Positions 24,189 through 38,452 are shown, counted from the first letter of the stretch. The stretch is 64,000 nucleotides of DNA from Phallusia fumigata (GCA_008931825.1 QXVZ01008153.1:124001-188000), one strand, 5' to 3'. Notes: generated from the letters alone by a model not told the origin. Numbers and translations are program-made.

Positions 24189-27100
24189 ATGGTACTTACA
24201 AAACAATTCTTGCGCTATGAAGCTTCAGCGCAATTTGGCATTGTCGGAAGCCAACGAGCAAACGTCACATTTCTCAGAATCCGCAACACCGACTCGAGAT
24301 ACATTGCAGTCGGTGCTTGTGAAAATGTAAATGTTTGGGACACAAGAACCCAGGAAAAGGTGAGTTCGTGTTTGGAAAATACCTATTTTTGTCTAATATT
24401 TTTTTAAATTTTACTTTGGTTTTGTTTTGTGAAAAAAATACATTCTACAAAACAAATTTTTGTGTTCATAGAAAATATAACCAATCAGGATTACTACAAG
24501 GGTTTTCAAATTGAGAGGCGTGAAGATTTGATAAATATTGAAATGGGGTGCAACCCAAAAAGTGTAAGAACCCCTGAACTGGAACATATTTGTCAACAAA
24601 AAACTTATCTTGCGATAGGTTTTTCTTTATCGAACAACATTAGGTTTTCCTTGAAATCTTGTTAATATCATGTAACACAAAAAACAGAAAAAAATCAGAG
24701 CGAGGAGCAAGAGCTATTAGACATTACAAACTATTTTAGATTTTTAAAACATGCCATATTTTTTTTGGCTAGGTGCTGGTGTTGCAGGGTGACAAATGTG
24801 AAGTGACTGCCTTGAGCTCCAGTCGGAAAGGTGATCAACTGGCTGTCGGTTACACTGATGGCTCTGTACAAGTGTTTAACATCATCACTGGAGAGTCAAA
24901 TGTGACCTTTACCGGTCATCGATCCCCGATATCATGTCTAGCATTTGATAAAGATGGAATGAAGTTGGCCTCAGGATCTCACGTAAGAACTTATTTTACA
25001 ACAGAGTGTCATTTGTTACCAGTTTAGTGTTTTTCAAATTATTTTGCAAAAAGTAAATGTCTTCATTTTGCTTCTGAAATCATGGAATACATCTGGTATA
25101 TCATTTCTTTGTAAATCTGTTGTTGCCTCAGTTTTGGTGACTTTTTTTAGGTTTTTAGTGACCAGTTTTATTTGACTTGTCTAGAAATAACATGCTTCTT
25201 GTGCAGAAAATAAATGTAATATTTTTTCTTGTTCTCTTCACCTCTTTCCATGAGGACCTAAAAATTATTAAATGTTAAAAATTACAACTTTTGAATATTA
25301 CCTGATTACTAAATTTTTTTTCAAATACTTTGTTTTGTTTATCATTTATACATAGGACACTGAGATTGTGGTTTGGGATTTGGTCAATGAGAGTGGCTTG
25401 TACAGATTAAAAGGCCACAAGGGAATTGTTACTCAACTTTACTTTCTGACAAAACGTAACATGTTAGTTTCCAGGTAGATCAAAATTTCAAATTTATACC
25501 ATCTTCGATCTGCTTTTGTGAATACTAATAAAAAAGTTGCTCTTTTTTGTTTACAGCTCAAAAGATACATTTGTAAAATGGTGGGATTTGGACACTCAGC
25601 ATTGTTTCAAAACTATGGTTGCACATAGAGCAGAGGTAATGGATTCAGTTCTTAACTCTGGCCTGTTCTAATGTAGCTCTTGACAAAACATTGATGTCAT
25701 ATAAACACTGTTTGGCCATTTGATAATAGGCTCAAAATATTCTCCCTAAATTTCAGGTCTGGACATTTGTTGTCACACCAGATGAAACTCGACTTATTAC
25801 TGGAAGTGCAGATAGTGAACTGAGAGTGTGGGCCCTGGAATTCCTTGGCCAGCAGGTAAACAGGATATTTTATGTCTAATACTTCCATCTACATTTGAAG
25901 AGTTAAAGAGACATTCTTACATGCCTTATAATAGTTTTCCTAAACAGGATTTTTGAAGTGGATCCACTCAACCACTTTTGTATGGGAACTTAAAAACCCC
26001 AACTATTAATTTCATTGTTTGTCACTGCAAATCCATTTTCACCTGTAACTGGATTTGTTTAGGACTCTACCGCTCCTCCCCCAGCAAAACAGAACAAACC
26101 TTTTGAGGAAGTGCCTGATGATAATATGAGTGTGGATGATACAGCTATTGAAGATATTGGTTTGTGCACTTTTTTCTTTTTGCTAATTTATAAAAAATCT
26201 TAACAAAAGTCAAATGATGATCAAATTATCTATGAATGTACAGTGATATTTACTCTTTGGTTTTAATTGACACTGTTCATTTTTCAATAATTAAATGCTC
26301 CAAATATTTTCAGAAATGGTTGAAGACAGACAGGTTATATGCAGCAAAATGGGTTCCATCATGCGCAGAGGAAAAGACAGAGTTGTGACCCTGGCTCTGA
26401 CAAAGGACGGAAAACACTTGGCATGTCATGTATGTGTATCAGTTAGTTACATTTAGAACCGATTAAGTGGGCTTCTATTTATTTAACATCCCCAAATCAT
26501 CTGCGTACTATACATTAGCAAAAAGGTGTCACTACCGTGTGTCTTTTGTACTGCTAATTTGTCTTATATTTCAACCAAGGCTTTCTTAAACCTGTCTCAA
26601 ATATATTTATGTGTTTGATATTCCTATTTAATCTCTTAATCAGAGAACGACTGGTCTTGATGCTAGGTGAAGTGACAAGATTTTTTTGCATCTTCTTTCA
26701 AAAATAGGTGGGCTCTGTCGTGCCCAACTCTGATTAAAATAAATGTATCTTTTGGAGTGTTGCTTTGCTTGTTGAGCAAAATTTATTGTGTTTTTTTTCA
26801 GGGTAATGACAAAACTGTGGAACTATTTTACCTTTTCTCAGAGGAAGAAGTTCAAGTAAAATTGAAAAAGAAACTTAAACGAATAAAGAAGAAACAAAAA
26901 GAAGATGAGTGTGGAGAAACAGAAGGTAAATGATCATCCAGTATATATACAGGATCGTAATTGTCCAAAATCACAATAAAGAATCACACAGACTAAAGCA
27001 ATTACATTAGAAATAGATTAAAAATTGTTGAACAATTCTTCTGTAGCCCATGTGAAGATCCTCACAATTTAGTTGGTGGTACAGGTTACCGTGACATTTA

Positions 27101-30100
27101 CAGCCTGACTGTGTGAATAACTTCATTTTGTTGTGGATTTCATCCAGGGTCAGCGAAGCAGTATTTTGGTTTTATGGACAAGTCCAGTTAATGGGTTTCC
27201 ACAACAACTACTGTACACATAGTAATAAATGTAGGCAGGGTCGATAAATTGCCAACTAAATAAAATATTTTAATAACCATAAAAAATGAATTTGTTTTTT
27301 GTCTAGTTTCTGTTGAAAGAAGTGTGGAAGATGAAATAATACCAGCTGGAATATGTATGTGTGCTGGAAAAGTCTGGTATGTAGTACTGTATTGTAGAGT
27401 AGCAAACTAAACTTGTATTAAAAATATACAAATACCTAATTTTTGTGACAAAAACTACATATAACAGCAAAGATCCAATAATGATTTGTGAGCTGCAGAA
27501 AGTGTACACTGTTTTGACCGAAAGGTCTCATCAGTGCAGTTGGTGACAATACATTGGCCAGCTCACAAAAACTACATATACTTACAATAAAGAAAAGACA
27601 GACAATCCAGACATTTTTTTTAAAGTATGTTCACATTTTTAAAAAATACATGTGACTCTGGATAAAAATTAATGGGATGTTTTCTTGTAAAAGCCAGTGC
27701 CTTTCTAATTAATGGCAAAATTTATTTTGTTTTATACAGCTCACTTGACATCTGTGACATGAAAACCCCTAGAGAAATATCAGTTGTAACTCTGCTACGA
27801 AACAACCAGATTGAATCTTTAACTGCTCGAACAAAAGTAACGACAGTGGATTTTAGCAACCGGAAATGTCTTTCACTGCTCGGCCATCGCACCGAATGCA
27901 AATCAATATGCTTTACTTCGGATGGGTTGGCTTTGTTGTCAGCTGCATCGCAGAGTGCTAAACTTTGGAACAGGTAAATACTTCAATGTAAATCAGAGCT
28001 CCCTGGCAAAGTGTACATGTAACTTCCAACATTTCTACATGGTTTCCAAAATGGCGGTGATGTAGTTTACTGGCTGTTTTAAATTTTTTTGTGAAATATG
28101 TGCCTTATTGTATGTGAATGAATTTCTAATTTGCTACATTTGACTTACTAACAGTTTTATGCATAGCATTTTAACATAAATATTTCGCAATAAAGTATTA
28201 AACCTACAACAAGCAACCATTACGACAGAATGTAAATGTACAAGCCCTGCACTTAAAATTGTTGGTCGGTTTAAAAAATCTTGAAACCAGAATGCATGAG
28301 TTTGAGCCAACTATGTTGAAAATGTTGATCTTAACACAAATCTAGTTTTGATTTGATCTCAATTGAAATCACACTACTCTGCTTTTTCAGGAGTAGCAAT
28401 CAATGCATACGAACACTTAAATGTGTCCATGCGCAGTGCTGCGTGTTTGTGCCTGGGGATCGCCAGGTTCTCATTGGAACGCAAAGTGGATCAATTGAAA
28501 TACATGATGTTGCTTCCGGTAAGTTATACATGGCCCAAGGCAGGCAGTCAAACACCTTGACACACCTATACATTTTTGTTATATCTAACACAGTCAGTTT
28601 AAAACAGATTGTGTTTTTGAAATGCTTCCGAAATATAGCTACAGTGAACTTTATGGCTTTATTTGAAACTTTGACTTTTTGCGTAGTAAGTTTCAATTTA
28701 CTTCTGTTGTCCAATTGTAATAAATTTTTAAACTTTTGTTACCCTAAAGTTAGATAATCTGTAGAAACAAATGACAAATACCTCTTGTATATTGAGGGTT
28801 GGCTGACAAGGTAACTCCAGGGTCTTTCGCCACCCCACTGCTCAAAGAGCGCGAAGAAATGAAACTAAACTAAACTATTAAACCAGCAATACTCATATTA
28901 CTTTTTGGTGATAGGAGTAGACAGCAGTTTTTATCTCATTGTAGGGTCTCACCTGGAGACAATATCAGCTCATGATGGAAGTCTAACGAGTTTGTGTCTT
29001 CTGGCTGACCGCAATGGTGTTGTAAGCGGAGGGGCGGACAAAACACTCAAGTTCTGGGAGTTTGATCTTGTTTCGGACGAACAACTTCCTGGGTATGTTA
29101 CTTTTAATTCTGTGCAAAATCCCGGGGTTTATGTGTTTAGGATATTATTGGGAGCTGGTAATTGGGCTAGCATAACTGGTTAGCAAATTTTAAATCCAAA
29201 ATTTTAGATTTGAAAACGAGTAGTTTTTTAGCTGAGCACAAAAAATAATGTCAACAATCACTGTACTTTGGGCCTGGTTTAACCAATCTCTATTACTCTG
29301 TAAACTGAAAATCTTTGCAAAAGATGCAGTAGTGTACCAAAGAGTAAAATGGGGTTAAGCTTCGGAACTAAACTTTTTCCTTGAAAACTGACTCTTTCTA
29401 TGCAGATTACCAGGTTGGTGAAACACTTCTTCAATGTGCTTTACCTCGTCCAGTGTCTGCAATAGAATCCCATTTTGTTTGCTTGAGCATTTGGTGTTTT
29501 ACCAGGTGGTCAACAAAGCAAATAAAAGCAATTATCTTTTCATCTCAATGCCTAATCGTTTGATGATGAGATGTTTGCAACAATATGTTTGTCATATGAC
29601 ACCTTTTTAAAAAATTTTTTTACTAAAACACCCTAAATCATCTATTTAATATTTAATCCCAGGAAAAAAAGGGTTAATGCTGCCTGTTTGTCCTTTTGGA
29701 CACTGAAACATCAGGGCTCTGTAATACATTTAACAACACTCAAATTGTAGAAGTTGAACTGTTTATGAACGTGCGTTTTGAGAAAAATTGCCGAATCGGC
29801 TAGAATGTAAACCTTGCATTCATGTTAATCCACTGGAGTACGCCCAGGTCTGACAATCCTGTCAGTAGAAGACCAGAAAACCAAGTGCTGATCCACCAAA
29901 CTGCTTGTTTGTAAAATCATTTTGTTGCAGAACAAATCGCTTGACCCTCACTCATACTCGGACATTGGAATTAGATGATCAAGTTCTCTCTATTGATGTG
30001 TCACCAAACAAAAGACATGTTGCTGTCGCTTTGCTTGATTGCACCGTCACAATCTTCTATGTTGACTCATTAAAGGTATGTTACGAAGTGCTAGATTTCT

Positions 30101-33100
30101 TTTCATAAAAATATCCTGGAATGTACAGATTATTAAACTTTGTGTTTTTCTAAACAGCCCAGGTAAATTATCCTCTCTATTTTCTGAGTTAACATTTTGC
30201 AGGATGATGCCAAGTCGAAAATCTACCAAAATGCAAAAACTCCATTGTGCCCTTTTAGGGGTTACATACAAATAAAGTGTTTATGTCAGTGTTCATTTGT
30301 TTGGACCAATTAAAGTTATGGTTTTGTGATTAAAATGACAATGCTGTATGCTGTAATTATTTGGGTATTTGTTCTTTTGTAATTTTATTTATTGCTCTGA
30401 CAAAAAAACTGAATTGTAGACCTTCAAATTTAGCGGAAAAAATAATAAAATAACAGAGTTGTTTTTGTTATTGCCTACAAAACAGCATCACAGGAATTGT
30501 CGTCCAGCATTGTTTATTTTTGTTTTAGTTCTTCCTGTCCTTATATGGTCATTCCCTGCCAGTTCGTTCTCTCAGTATTTCAAGCGATTCATCTTTAATA
30601 GTAACTGGTTCAACTGACCGCAATGTCAAGATATGGGGAATGGACTTTGGCGATTGTCACAGGTAAATTAAGAAATATACTACATACAAACACAGTTTTT
30701 ACTTTTTAGTACTACGTAAGAATTTTTTAACATTTAGATTTTTGTAGTTAGAACTGTGTTTTCAAAAGTCTTTTTTTGTGTGTTTTACTGTTTTGTCTGA
30801 ACTTTCCTTTTAACTTCAACAAAAAAAGCTGTAGAAGGTTAAATATGTGCAATGAAATACCATCCTACTGGCCGATTTTGTTGGACATTTTATTCCTTTT
30901 AGTTTTAACTTGCCACAGTATTTGTACTGAAAATTTAAGTGTTTTTTTAGTCATACGGTTAATGTACTGCAATGTATACTTCAAACTGAACCAAGTTCAA
31001 GAAAATTCACTTGATATTTCAGGTCCTTATTTGCTCATGATGATGACGTGATGGCCGTGAAATTTGTTCCCGACACCCATCTGTTCTTCACTTGTGGAAA
31101 AGATGGCCTCATTAAGCAGTGGGATGCAGACAAATTTCTACTTATTCAAGTGCTTAAGGTAAGGGCTGTTATGTGTAAGTGTTATGTCATTTATGAAACA
31201 TATTGAAGACTTTCTTGAGAATTTTATGCTTAGTAAACTTTTGTAAGAAACAAAAACAATATTTGGATTACCAATTTAGTAGTGAAATAAAAGATTCCTC
31301 TAATTTGCAGAATTTTTGTTGTCCTGGATGCAAAAGAAACTTGTGCATCAAAATGGCTTCTAACAGTTTCAGAATGTTGGTTTGCAGAATGTTTTTACTG
31401 CTTTAACCTTTCATCATCTCAATTTTTTCTGTGCCGAAAAAAAAAACACAATCCAGAGATTAACAAAACCAACAAATATTTTTTTTTCTAATTTTAGGCC
31501 ATGTTTAGTCATGGTTCACCTTAATAAATTTTGTGATATCACACAGGGTCACATTGGTGCTGTGCTTACGCTCGCAGTAAGTGGGGATGGAGACTACATT
31601 GCCTCTAGTGGCAAGGACCGTTCCCTCCGGTTCTGGCAAAGGTCACATGAGGTTGTTATTCCCTCGGAGGAGAGGGAAAAAGAACGGGAGGAGGAAGAGG
31701 AGAAAGTGCTCCCAAAAAGCCAGGAAGCACAGGTTGGTTTGCATTGTTAAAAAAGTGGATTGACTTGTTTTGATCAAATGGCTTGAAACATGTCAAAGAA
31801 ATGAATAAATTTTGCAAAAATGCTTCAAAAAAAAGCTTTAATAGCATAGTTCAGGTGTCATTTGATAAAGTCAAACAGTCAAAAAAGCAATGCCGTGCCC
31901 ATCCCGATTTTGCAGTACACAGCTTCACTTTAAGAGTCGTTTCCCCTTTGTGATGTTATTTTTATGTGATGTATTTGCTTATTACAGATTCCTGGTGAAG
32001 CAGTTGATGAGGAGGTTGGCATGGCAAGCAAAACCACAATTGAAAGTGTAAAGGGAGCAGAGAGGATCATGGAAGCTATTGAGGTGAACAATTGTTTACA
32101 ATATCCACTGTTGTTTCATGTATTTTCTACCTCGGTAAAATTCAAAGGCTAGCTCCTCTTTGCAACAATTAAATATCTCATTTAAAACATATCCATTGTC
32201 AATTTTTGTACATCTGAGCTGCTAAGCACAAACACCTCACAGAATGATGAAATATTTAACACTACTCAAAGTTTTATTTTAAAATAAAGGTTTTTGAGTC
32301 CCATTTTTATTTAATTTTACAATATCAAAAGCAATTAGCATTGGAAGGACATCATTTTTTGTCACTTATCACAGGTTTTACCACTATTAAATACATTAAA
32401 GCAATCAGAATTTAAAGTTTTAAACCTAACTTTGTAAACAAAACACTGAAAGCCTTGCTTAAGGTGTTTTCCTCCTTCAAGCCTAAAAATTGTTGATGTT
32501 TGAATTCCATGTGCACTGCACTAGATTTGAATACTGTAAGATTTTGAGATTCAAAATAATATACTGGTCATACCTGTGCGCACATCTGAACAACAAGGAG
32601 GGTGCTGCTTAAGACATGTTTGTTTGTTTTTAGCTGCACAGAGAAGAAGTGGTTCGAGAGATGGAACACAATTCACTGCAGAAGAAGGGTGAAGAGGTGA
32701 AGTTTTTGTTTCATTTTTATTAAAGTTCCTCAATAGAATTTTTGTCGTGATACGCTCAGACTAACTGTGTTGTTGCCACTTTTTGTTTTGTGGTAGGTTC
32801 CTTACCAACCACAACATCCAATCCTTAAAGCGTACGGCAATATTTCGGTAAGTGTCTGTTATGTTTAAAATTGCACACGAAAAAAAACGCTAAAAATGTC
32901 GGATTTTGCACCAGAAAAACATCGGATTGTTTTTGAGAACCTGTGTATACATTTTTGCTCTAATCGATCTTGTTTTCCAGTCGGACCGCTACGTTTTACA
33001 GACACTTCGCAAAATCAAATCAAGGTACGCATAAGTTGCTGATATTTCTGTGTGAAGTTTGAAAAATTGCAACTTGCTTTCAAGTTCTAAACCAGCAGTT

Positions 33101-34651
33101 GCCGAACTGGATTTGCAAAACTTTTTAAGAGGATTTTTGCTGATGTTGATTAAAACTGCAGTTGTTCTCTTTAGCCGAGCACCGAACCTCTTGTGCGTAA
33201 TGCGTTTTGTCATAACTTTGAATGTCTACTAGTTCAGGTGTTGGCTAAGTTTACAGTGTGTATTGGTTTAGTTTAACAGTAAAATTATTGATGGTAAAAG
33301 CGATGAGGCCCGAATTCGTTTGATGGCAGCAAAATGGTCCACCAAGTACAGAGACCCGGGAACCTCTGTTTCAAACTGAAATAAAATCGTATGTTTATTT
33401 CACGGCAAAGCTATAAGCTATGCATTACGCTTGTTGCGACCCAACGTACGTTAACATACATGAGTATGCCATAACTCAGCGGTTCTTAACCTCCTCACTA
33501 TCGTTACCTCTGAACCTGAAGAATTTAAATTATCTTTCTTTCAAAAAAATCAAATTACAGCTGGACGTCCCAGAAGGTAAAACTCGAAACGAAACGACTA
33601 ACGAACACCCACAAAACTCTGTATTCTACGAAGTTTAAAATGTTGTAGTGTAACAAAACCGAAAAACGATTACCCCATATGCCGGTAATTATCTTCGGGT
33701 TACAAACCAACGCCATACTCGCTTCTTAACATGTCTGATTTGGGGCAGAATAAATAAAATGTTTGGAGGTCATATTTTAGATTTGTTTGAATTTTAAATC
33801 ACTAGCAAAAAAAGGTTTATTTTATCATCAGAAAGTTGCATTATTTTCCACTGCTTCCTAACTAACATCATTGCTTTCTGCATGCAGCGAACTGGAAGAA
33901 TCTCTATTAGTGATGCCTTTCTCCTACGTACCTGACCTCTTGACCCTGCTCAACACATTCGTCACTAGAGGGCGCGAAGTGGAGCTTGTTTGTCGCGTCA
34001 TGTTTTTCCTTTTAAGGTTCGTCACCACTGTATAAAAAAATCTGTTATGAATTCCTAGTCACCATCACTTGCATGTAATAGTTGTCTATGTACTACACAT
34101 GTCTTGTACAAAAATGCATGTGAAATCCTGGGCATGCGGAATTACAGAAAACTTCAGATATTGAACTAGAAATAAATCTGAAATAAATTTTTCGGTCTTT
34201 GTAAGGATTCATCACGGGCGCATAACTTCGAACCAAATGCTCGTGGAAGTTTTAGACGATTTACGTCACAACACGCAAGAGAAAGTCGATGAACTAAAGG
34301 TGAGGTTCCGATCAAAATCAAATAACTTCGACAAAAAATATGACTTTTTTTGAAATACGACGCACTTAAATAAGAAACAACAAAATCAATCAAACCTGTT
34401 ACTGTTATAATTTTGGGTAATAGCTATTTTTGGCATCTATACATACTATGACGTCATTATCACGTAACCGTGACAATTTTTGCATCCAGGATCGCATCGG
34501 TTTTAACGTCGCAGCTCTCGGCCACATGCGGCGCCAGATCGAAGCGCGCAATGACGTCACGTTTTTCTCTGACGCAACTCAGCAGAGGAAAGAGAAGTCG
34601 AAGAAAAAGAGGAAGCGAGAGAAATTGCAGAGAGCTGTAATTACTGTGTGA
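24189..34651 (+). CDS. WDR3: WD repeat-containing protein 3 (Dip2/Utp12 family)
   Basis: A nucleolar scaffold of the UTP-B subcomplex in the small-subunit processome, needed for 18S rRNA processing. The 23 exons are 24189-24359, 24773-24982, 25356-25474, 25557-25635, 25757-25855, 26063-26159, 26314-26429, 26802-26925, 27307-27376, 27740-27973, 28391-28518, 28945-29092, 29931-30075, 30529-30662, 31023-31158, 31547-31732, 31988-32083, 32634-32696, 32797-32847, 32981-33024, 33889-34017, 34206-34299, 34490-34651. All phases fit, giving 944 residues against about 943 in human WDR3. The start [13 protein letters not shown] matches the family N terminus. Two WD-repeat arrays cover about residues 30-225 and 380-705, with blades such as [19 protein letters not shown] and [18 protein letters not shown] Lys-rich stretch lies near 315-335 and a Glu-rich one near 708-720. 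The C-terminal Dip2/Utp12 helical domain includes [14 protein letters not shown], and the basic tail KKKRKREK is a probable nuclear signal. Function follows from orthology. Confidence 0.97.
33477..33560 (+). mobile_element. hAT-like terminal fragment in a WDR3 intron
   Basis: CAGCGGTTCTTAACCTC at 33477 matches the CAGxGxTTCTCAACC ends of the hAT-type elements at 45626 and 52065. The opposite end and a target-site duplication were not found, so this is a fragment or a chance match. It lies in the 864-bp intron before exon 21 of WDR3. The right boundary given is approximate. Confidence 0.3.
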
Positions 34652-34656
34652 ATCGA

Positions 34657-34662
34657 AATAAA
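34657..34662 (+). terminator. Poly(A) signal of WDR3
   Basis: AATAAA begins six nucleotides after the last base of the WDR3 stop codon. If used, the 3' untranslated region is only some 20-35 nt. No other signal lies close by on this strand. Confidence 0.7.
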
Positions 34663-34996
34663 TGAGACAACCCGATAAATTTTGTGTCAAGACCGACTGT
34701 TGATCTGACGAAGATCAACTTGTCTGATATTTTGCTGAAGATTCTGTCACATATTTCATTTTTTTCATATCAACTGGGAATTCGAAAGTCTAAATGTAAA
34801 CTTTAACCGCTTCTAGATACAAACTTTTTTAACAATTAATAAACGATAAACTAACGCTTGTCAAGAGAGTTGCGACTAAATTCCCCCAAAAGAGCGTAGT
34901 CTTAAAAAAAAATCTAGCAACACAACTTGGCGAGTAACCATTTAACAGAACTATATTGCATGTCTAAGATGCACTGACACAGCCTTCACCCTTTTA

Positions 34997-35100
34997 CAGC
35001 AAAGATTCTCAACCTTTTTGTCTTGCCGAACACATTCTGTTATTCCCCACACAATTTCTGACCTTATCGTTTTACTGACAGATCAAAACACGGTGTAAGC
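34997..35100 (+). mobile_element. Possible hAT-like terminal fragment
   Basis: CAGCAAAGATTCTCAACCTT at 34997, followed by a T-rich run, resembles the left ends of the hAT-type elements found elsewhere in this window. No matching right end or duplicated flank was seen within about 500 bp. The right boundary is approximate. Confidence 0.3.
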
Positions 35101-35697
35101 TAAACCGTCACTTGGCAACCAGTTGGTATCTTCGAGCTTGTGACGGTTTTGACGCAATTTATTACAAAATGTGACGTAACTAAGCACGTAGTGACGCACT
35201 ATCTGGCTAATTAAGCGTAAAAAACACCAATATACCGTACTCGTGAAATATAGCAGTACTAAGTGGCCCTTGAAAAAATTAAAATAGCCGCCTGTAGTGT
35301 GCCAGTATACAATATTAGGCGTGGTTTTTAAAATGAAACTGACTGTGCTCGGTCACGACACTCACCACAAATTGAGGATTAAATCCCTCTCACAGCACGC
35401 CTCCATCACAAACCCAAGTGTTTCACCTTCGAAACGTGTAACAATTCAATTCCGAACCATAACCTTGGTACTTTGCGGTCCATCGCCTCAAGAAATTACG
35501 GCCGTTACCTACTTAGTGCTTCGCGTGAGTTTGTTAAGTCCCATTGTGTGGGGGTAGGATGTCGTGTAACAAGCCGCTTGTGGCATCGCAGACCAATTTG
35601 TTGCAGCAAATCAAGTTCTAAAAAAGTAAAGTGTTTTGATAATTTAACGTTGTTATTTTTTGGGCTTTTGGCTTATCACGAAAATTACAAGCTAAAA

Positions 35698-36003
35698 ATG
35701 CCCCTTCCATGGCATGTTGATTTAAGTAGATTGAGTGTTCGAATTGCTAAATTCCGCTTTGAAAACTCATTTCGAACCGGGTTTTTCCCACAAATTTGCG
35801 CGGTGACGCAAACACTTGGTTTTGGTTATTTACAACGCGATTACAAACTCGCAAGATTGAAATATCTCGCTTTTCAAATTTACTTATTTACCGGTCTCAA
35901 AACAAAGAAAAAACTTGTATTGAATGTTTTAGATTTATCTTCACACACACAGAAAATGGACGAATTTCTGAAAACATTGAGAAAATCAGTTTTAGGCATG
36001 TGA
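35698..36003 (+). CDS. Hypothetical ORF, 101 residues
   Basis: The ATG-initiated frame starts MPLPWHVDLSRLSVRIAKF and ends TLRKSVLGM. The frame stays open upstream for a further 75 codons without another ATG, making it the longest continuous frame in the window. It has no recognisable domain, signal peptide or cysteine pattern. In about 128 kb of AT-rich frames, one such ORF by chance is not surprising. No splice sites point to it as an exon. Confidence 0.12.
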   Translation: MPLPWHVDLSRLSVRIAKFRFENSFRTGFFPQICAVTQTLGFGYLQRDYKLARLKYLAFQIYLFTGLKTKKKLVLNVLDLSSHTQKMDEFLKTLRKSVLGM

Positions 36004-37730
36004 AGTCTAACTTACAAAATTAAACTTGTAACCATAATGTTTTAACCGGTTGCTCAGTAGTTAATAAAAAAATTGCAGTGTTATGAACACAGGTTCATTG
36101 GCGGATTCAAATGTTTTCAAAACGCCTTGCTAAAGCTTCTCAGAAACCTTTAGCAACAAACCGTACATACCCGTTCGAGCATTTCGCAACATGTTGCACG
36201 TCTCATTAGGTCATTCCTCGGAAACAATGACTATAACCTAGATTTTTCTCCCGTTGTGGACGCACAATGCTGTTTCAGGGGACAACTTTCGGTTAGGAAG
36301 GTATAAAGTCGTGCAGAGATCGTCGCCGCTATTGGAAAACATGATTCAAAGTCGTGCGTAGGGAGTGGTGCAACATCACGGTGTGATTATGAGGGTGGAT
36401 TACTGCTCTAAAGCTTACAATTTTGTCGAAAACTGGTCATTTTCTGACAGTAAATCAGGTTTAAACGATATTCGATGTTGGTGGTATTCAAGTGAAGTCA
36501 TTCACCCAGCATCAGTATGCTGACGATGCCTCATTTTTTGGCGAATTATACTTAACTTTTAGTAAGAGCTAACGGCGAATAACTTGTATGCCAAAAGTTT
36601 GAAGTTACCTATAACCATCCGAAACCAAGTGTTTGTCCGTCATACTGTTCTGCGGTGATTTGTAAACTTCATATTATAGGTGGTTCCTTGTTGGTACCAG
36701 GTAGTTTGGAGTTTGGAATTGAGAAACCAGTGTTTTTATTGCGGCGTTTCATTTTCACGGTGGACCAAATGACCACATGAAAACGGTTCGTGGTGTAGCG
36801 AAACTGTGTAGGCTCAGTTTTTATTGTCTAATGCGAAATTTAAAAAAAATGAGAACTGCTGCAAAGTGCGTACTTCTTAAAGTAAACTGAAGACCCGAGA
36901 AGGCAAAATTTATAGGCAAACATGTTTCACTAACTGCTTCAAAATGTCATAAATTCTTTTTTTCCCATGTGAACTAGTAAAGTTTCCCTAGCAACTGTTA
37001 CTAACCAATACCGCACGTTAGAACAAATACTACAAATACTGTTCTGAACTAATTATCGAAACTTCTGTAAGGCGTCCTGTATTTGTTTGCGATCATGTTT
37101 GAAACTCAAAACAGTGAAACACATCCAAAAATACCGTGCTTTTGAAGCTACTTGCACTGCCGTAGCCGTAATGTTATTTTATTTTGAAAACCTTTTCATT
37201 AATATCAGTTTCTTCTAAGCGTACATTGAAAACAGGAAAATTCCAACATGCCTCTTTTAACTTGACATAGACAAGCGCTTGGTTACGAAAAAAATCCCAT
37301 TTGCTGTCACAAATTTTTGAGGTGTAGTGAAAAATCCCTCAAGTAACCACGAAATAATTTTAACCCATATGGCGTAAATCCCAAGGGTATGCGGGACTTT
37401 TATTTGGTTGTTGGGGTGTTTGTTGTTGAAACAGTCATTGTGAATTTCGCAATTACACCAAAATAGAAACACCGCAGCAGTTTGGAATTAGATATTCCGG
37501 GAACCGAACATGGGAAGATTACACTCGATTGAATTAGAAATTGTCCAAACGCAGCAAAAATTCTTGATACAGATGAAAACCTATAATTGCATTTTTGTCG
37601 AATGCTAGGTTGTATGTAAGCAATGGTCAAACAACCTTACTGACGTTTTATCAATGAGATATTTATTTAAAAATGGCGGAAATTTTGCCTGTGCTTCGTT
37701 TGGTCAAATGTGCGTGAAGATTTTCCCAGG

Positions 37731-38263
37731 ATGGTCGCATCTCGTCGCGTCACTATGGCGCTGAAACCAGAACCCACCATGAGATCTCATAAAATATCGG
37801 TAAACTTGTTTACAATTTTTCAACAGTTTTACGCCATTGCTATGAAATAATTAGTGCCGAAGGAAAATCTGCAGAAGCTATGGCGTAAATAAGTTAGATT
37901 CCCTCAAGCATATAACCCGAAATCTGTCTGCACAGCAAAACCACTTTCTCTGTATAGCTGGAAAAGTTTATTGCATAAACAAAAGTCGACGGGGAAGAAG
38001 AAAAAACAGTGCACAGCAAGTGGTGACAGAAACGGCGGCGCATGGTAATAGACCGTGAAATATTTGCAGCAAAGATTTCAGCGATGGTTTAAGTTTTGAC
38101 TGCGGCTTTGGGGCTTCAGGTTATTGTTTGTGTACAGACCCGCGCGGTAGCAAACACGGAATTCGGGCCCAAGAAATCCGAGCAGAAATGTTTGGTTTTG
38201 CAACAAGGAATTTCGGAGCCATGCAAGGTTGCTGGTTTGGCTACGCCGCGATCGAACAGTTGA
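37731..38263 (+). CDS. Possible two-exon small gene, unrecognised
   Basis: Exon 37731-37799 starts with ATG (MVASRRVTMALKPEPT), stays open for 23 codons and ends at a GTAAAC donor in phase 0. Exon 38138-38263 follows a TTTGTGTACAG acceptor and continues in phase 0 for 41 codons (TRAVANTEFGPKKSEQK onward, ending ATPRSNS) to a stop. AATAAA follows about 22 nt later. The phases agree, but the second exon is GC-rich and another of its frames is also open. No family is recognised and the protein would be only 64 residues. Confidence 0.2.
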
Positions 38264-38446
38264 CAGAAAGGCGAACAACAGGAGCATAAATAAAAGGTAA
38301 ATATACGTATCACACAGCGAAGTTGGAACAATAAAAAACTGATACGATCGTCTTAATTTCCCCACAAGAATCTACGCAATTTTGCAAATAGGATCTTCAA
38401 ATAGGAAAAATAAACATTCTGTCTTAGCGGTAACTGTTTGTTTGTC

Positions 38447-38452
38447 TTTATT
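38447..38452 (-). terminator. Candidate poly(A) signal of peptide gene 1
   Basis: AATAAA on the minus strand, about 215 nt downstream of the stop codon of the first six-cysteine peptide gene. It is the first perfect hexamer in that direction. Confidence 0.4.

Noticed and set aside
25636-33888. Search of WDR3 introns for box C/D snoRNAs, common in ribosome-biogenesis host genes.
   Set aside because: TGATGA-like boxes near 26211 and 29563 have no properly placed CTGA partner.
24411-34393. Many short frames inside WDR3 introns and antisense to its exons.
   Set aside because: They are shadows of the real exons or chance frames, without splice support.
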